DNA from: Valencia hispanica
Taxonomy: Eukaryota; Chordata; Actinopteri; Cyprinodontiformes; Valenciidae
DNA: 64,000 nt
Assembly: GCA_963556495.2 (NCBI GenBank)
Contig: OY747723.1
Span: 11,192,501-11,256,500 of the forward strand
Reading direction: 5' to 3'
The notes below the pieces were generated by a model. That model did not search any database. It was not told the origin of the DNA and was given only the letters and a program-made list of their open reading frames with translations. Of the stretch, positions 60,393 to 64,000 are shown piece by piece. A program made the position numbers and the translations under genes. The number at the start of each line of letters is the position of its first letter. Positions within the stretch are counted from its first letter, which is position 1.

Positions 60393-60803
60393 GAAGGATT
60401 TCTAGGCGCAGTCGAGGTGTTGAAACTGCTGGTTAAAGATAAGCGTAAATACAGTAAGATTGTTATTCACGCTGGCGGTAATGACACCCGGTTACGCCAA
60501 TCGGAGGTCACTAAAATTAGTGTTGCTTCGGTGTGTAAGTTTGCCAAAACAATGTCAGACTCGGTAATCTTTTCTGGTCCCCTGCCTGATCGGACCAGTG
60601 ACGACATGTTTAGCCGCATGCTGTCATTCCATCAATGGTTGTCTAGGTGGTGTCCTGCAAACAATGTGGGCTACATTGATAACTGGAGAACTTTTTGGGG
60701 AAAACCTGGTCTGATCCGGAGAGACGGCATCCATCCCACTTTGGATGGAGCAGCTCTTCTTTCTAGGAATATGGCCGAATTTATTAATCCTCCAAAACAC
60801 TGA
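60393..60803 (+). CDS. L2 ORF1 C-terminal part: SGNH-type esterase domain
   Basis: Reads [20 protein letters not shown] (block with the GGND motif of SGNH hydrolases), [32 protein letters not shown] and [14 protein letters not shown] (Asp-x-x-His catalytic block), ending at TGA 60801-60803. Known of the family: CR1/L2-clade LINEs encode an esterase domain in ORF1. The upstream half, including the nucleophile block, was lost to 5' truncation. The frame happens to continue into RTE sequence upstream. Confidence 0.8.
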   Translation, partial: EGFLGAVEVLKLLVKDKRKYSKIVIHAGGNDTRLRQSEVTKISVASVCKFAKTMSDSVIFSGPLPDRTSDDMFSRMLSFHQWLSRWCPANNVGYIDNWRTFWGKPGLIRRDGIHPTLDGAALLSRNMAEFINPPKH

Positions 60804-60896
60804 CAACCCAGGGTCCAGACCAGGAAGCAGAGTCGTAGTTTAACCCACCTCTCTGCTGCTTCTGTACTGTTACCCACCCATTACCCTATAGAAACA

Positions 60897-63892
60897 GTGT
60901 CTTGCCCACGGCCAAAATTAAATGGATTAAAAGTTAAGCCAACAAAAGCAAATTATGGAAATCTCATAAAAATAAATACAACTTTGACTGAAAATAAATC
61001 TATTAAATGTGGTTTATTAAACATAAGATCTCTCTCCTCAAAGACTTTGTTAGTAAATGACTTGATTTGTGATAATCACATTGATTTCCTTTGTCTCACA
61101 GAAACCTGGTTGCAGCAGGAGGATTATGTCAGTATAAATGAGTCAACTCCTTCCAGTCATTTAAATTTTCACATTCCTAGAAATACTGGGCGAGGAGGAG
61201 GAGTTGCAGCCATTTTCCGTTCTGATTTACTAATTAGTCCCAGACCAATTGATAGCTACAGTTCTTTTGAGCATCTAACCCTTAATTTTCCTCATCCAAG
61301 TTGCAAAACATTAAGACCATTTTTGTTTGTGGTTTTGTATCGTCCACCAGGCCCTTACTCTCAATTCTTGGATCAGATCTCAAATTTTTTATCTGATTTA
61401 GTATTAAATACTGATAGGGTCATTATAGTGGGGGACTTCAATATTCATGTGGATACTGAAAGTGATAGCCTAAATGCAGCCTTTAATGCTTTTTAGACTC
61501 AATTGGCTTTACTCAAAAAGTACAGGGATCGACCCACTCAGGTAAACACACTTTGGACCTTGTACTGACATACGGTATTGAGTGTGAGGAAATAACAGTC
61601 CACCCACATAACCCGGTCCTGTCTGACCACTTCTTGATAACTTTTGAATTTACTTTAACTGACCATCTTAAATCTGAAAGAAAATTTCATTATAGTAGAA
61701 CTTTATCAGACAATGCTGTAACAATTTTTAAAGAATCTGTACCATTCTTACTTTCCTCAGTGTCTCAGAGTAACACAGTGGATGGCAGCAATTCTATCTC
61801 TAACCCTTCAGAAATTGATGATCTGGTTCACAGCGTTACGTCCTCATTGCGTTTGGCATTAGATAGTGTAGCCCCATTAAAAAAGAAAGTGGCTAGCCAT
61901 AGGAGGCTGACTCCTTGGTTTAACGCAGAGTTGCGTACTTTAAAGCAGAATACTAGGAAGTTGGAGAGAAAATGGCGCTTTACACATCTAGAGGATTCCT
62001 ATTTAACCTGGAATAACAGTCTACTGCTGTATAAAAAGACCCTTCGACAAGCTAGAACAGCATATTTTTCATCATTAATAGAGGCGAATAAAAACAATCC
62101 TAGGTTTCTCTTTAGTACAGTTGCCAAACTTACACAGAGTCATAGCTCTGTTGAGCAAACTATTCCCCCGGCTCTTAGCAGTGATGATTTTATGAGATTC
62201 TTCATAAATAAAATAAATTTTATTAAAAATAAAATCATTGGCACCCTCCCAAACATGATTACTTCTTCCTCAGTAAATGAGTCAGTATCGGAAAGAACTG
62301 TAGAACCTCAGTATTGCTTAGGCTGTTTTGATTCAGTCGAGCTTTCAGAATTATCAAAAATATTAGCCTCATCTAAATCTTCAACTTGTATTTTGGACCC
62401 AATCTCAACCAAATTATTTAAAGAAGTGTTCCATTTGGTTCCTGGACCTATTTTGGATATGATGAATCTATCCTTAGTAAACGGATACGTACCACAGGAA
62501 TTTAAAATAGCTGTAATTAAACCTTTACTCAAGAAACCTTCCCTTGATCAAGATGACTTAGTGAATTACAGACCTATATCTAACCTTCCTTTCTTATCCA
62601 AAGTCCTTGAGAAAATAGTTGCTAATCAAGTCTGTGAACATCTAAACAGTAACGAGCTGTTTGAAGAGTTTCAGTCAGGTTTTAGAGCTCATCATAGCAC
62701 TGAAACAGCACTGGTGAAGGTTACTAATGATATTCTCATGGCCTCAGATAATGGACTGGTGTCTGTTCTGGTTTTGTTAGATCTCAGTGCTGCTTTTGAC
62801 ACAGTCGATCATAATATTCTCTTAGAAAGGCTTGAACATGTTGCAGGGATCAAAGGAACAGCACTAGGCTGGTTTAAATCATATTTGTCTGATAGATTCC
62901 AGTTTGTTCATCTAAATGATAAATCATCTTCACTCTCAAGGGTTACTTGTGGAGTTCCACAGGGTTCTGTCCTTGGACCAATTCTTTTCACCATATATAT
63001 GCTTCCAATTGGTAGAATCATTAGACAGCATGGGATAAATTTCCACAGCTATGCCGATGATACACAACTATATTTATCCATAAATCCTGATGAACCCAGT
63101 CAGTTAGGTAGATTACAGGCATGTCTGGAAGACATAAAAGCATGGATGACCCTAAACTTTTTGCTTTTAAATTCTGACAAGACAGAAGTTGCTGTCTTTG
63201 GACCAGAAGTTCTTAAACAGAAACTGATTAGTCAATCACTTCATCTGGATGGCATTAAATTGGCCCCCAGTAATAACGTAAAGAACCTCGGCGTTATTTT
63301 TGACCAAGACTTGACATTTAAATCCCATATTAAACAGGTTTCTAGGATTTCCTTCTTTCACCTCAGGAATATTGCTAAAATTAGAAACATCCTGTCCAGG
63401 AGTGATGCTGAGAAACTAGTCCATGCATTTGTTACCTCAAGGCTGGACTACTGTAATTCTTTACTATCAGGAAGTCAACAAAATGCCATTAAAAGCCTTC
63501 AGTTGATCCAAAATGCGGCAGCAAGAGTTCTGATGAATATTAAAAAGAGAGATCACATTTCTCCTGTTTTAGCTTCCCTTCATTGGCTCCCTGTTAAATC
63601 CAGAATAGAATTTAAGATCCTTCTTCTTACATACAAAGCCCTTAATAATCAAGCTCCATCATACATCAGAGATCTAATTGTTCCATATGTTCCTAAAAGA
63701 GCACTTCGCTCTCAGACTGCAGGTTTACTTGTAGTTCCTAGGATCTCTAAAAGTAGAATGGGAGGCAGATCTTTTAGTTTTCAGGCTCCTCTCCTGTGGA
63801 ACCAGCTCCCAGCTTTAGTCCGTGAGGCAGACACTCTGTTTACTTTTAAGGCCAGGCTTAAAACTTTCCTTTTTGATAAAGCTTATAGTTAG
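60897..63892 (+). CDS. L2 ORF2: endonuclease plus reverse transcriptase, one frameshift
   Basis: The endonuclease (60897-61496) reads [50 protein letters not shown] and [12 protein letters not shown]. It ends at a TAG (61493-61495) caused by loss of one base in a T-run. The next frame continues [17 protein letters not shown] and [10 protein letters not shown]. The RT (61553-63892) has [73 protein letters not shown] and YADDTQLYL (63050-63061), and ends DKAYS then TAG. The true start codon is uncertain; the part upstream of 60960 is guessed. Confidence 0.88.
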
Positions 63893-64000
63893 AGTGGCTT
63901 AGGTCATCCTGAGCTATCTCTGTAGTTATGCTGCTATAGGCTTAGACTGCTGGAGGACAGACTTACCAATTTTCTTCACTCTGCTACTTCCTTTTCTCCT

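Larger units (their letters stand above)
60393..64000 (+). mobile_element. L2-like LINE, young, 5'-truncated, runs off the window
   Basis: Inserted in the RTE copy. Contains the C-terminal part of ORF1 (esterase domain), a nearly intact ORF2 and the start of the 3'UTR. Highly similar to the other L2 fragments in the window. The 3' tail and target duplication lie beyond 64000. Confidence 0.92.

Overview
The window is nuclear DNA from a teleost fish. It shows GT-AG introns, one vertebrate gene split over tens of kilobases, and a dense load of fish-type repeats: Tc1-like and hAT DNA transposons, L2-like and RTE-like LINEs, a tRNA-derived SINE and an LTR. A percomorph is my guess only. There is no bacterial-type gene, CRISPR array or rRNA.

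The one gene I can establish is inpp4a (inositol polyphosphate-4-phosphatase type I A) on the + strand. From the coding start at 22436 I reconstruct 24 common coding exons, all with consistent phases, followed by two alternative last exons. One (49546-49726) gives a hydrophobic, membrane-anchor-like C-terminus, 1010 aa in total. The other (57245-57377) gives the soluble C-terminus, 994 aa in total. The CX5R phosphatase signature (CKSAKDR) is intact in exon 24. The gene includes an 18-nt in-frame microexon and a NAGNAG acceptor. Non-coding 5' exons and the promoter are probably upstream but cannot be fixed by eye.

Layout. 1-22300: upstream or 5' intronic DNA with a few exon-like islands (540-701, 2631-2705, 12496-12786), a SINE, nested hAT and Tc1 elements (3597-7133), two antisense L2 fragments, a sense L2 fragment, a solo LTR and small hAT MITEs. 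22301-31000: inpp4a exons 1-16, with compact introns apart from 27801-29856. 31000-45500: long introns carrying a full-length but dead Tc1-like element, hAT elements nested one inside the other with perfect or near-perfect 8-bp target duplications, a perfect 18-bp hairpin, and a young full-length RTE-type LINE with an uninterrupted 1059-codon ORF and a 13-bp target duplication. 45554-46460: catalytic exons. 46461-57244: the alternative-terminal-exon intron, with the membrane-tail exon, an inverted array and a nested Tc1/LINE block that includes a 334-codon transposase. 57378-58251: probable 3'UTR. 58733-64000: an RTE copy interrupted by a much younger L2 LINE that runs off the window.

I found no clearly new biochemical system. 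The most useful points are the conserved choice between two C-termini in the phosphatase, the microexon, the intact RTE and Tc1-like ORFs, and the SINE whose tail resembles that of the RTE LINE present in the same locus.
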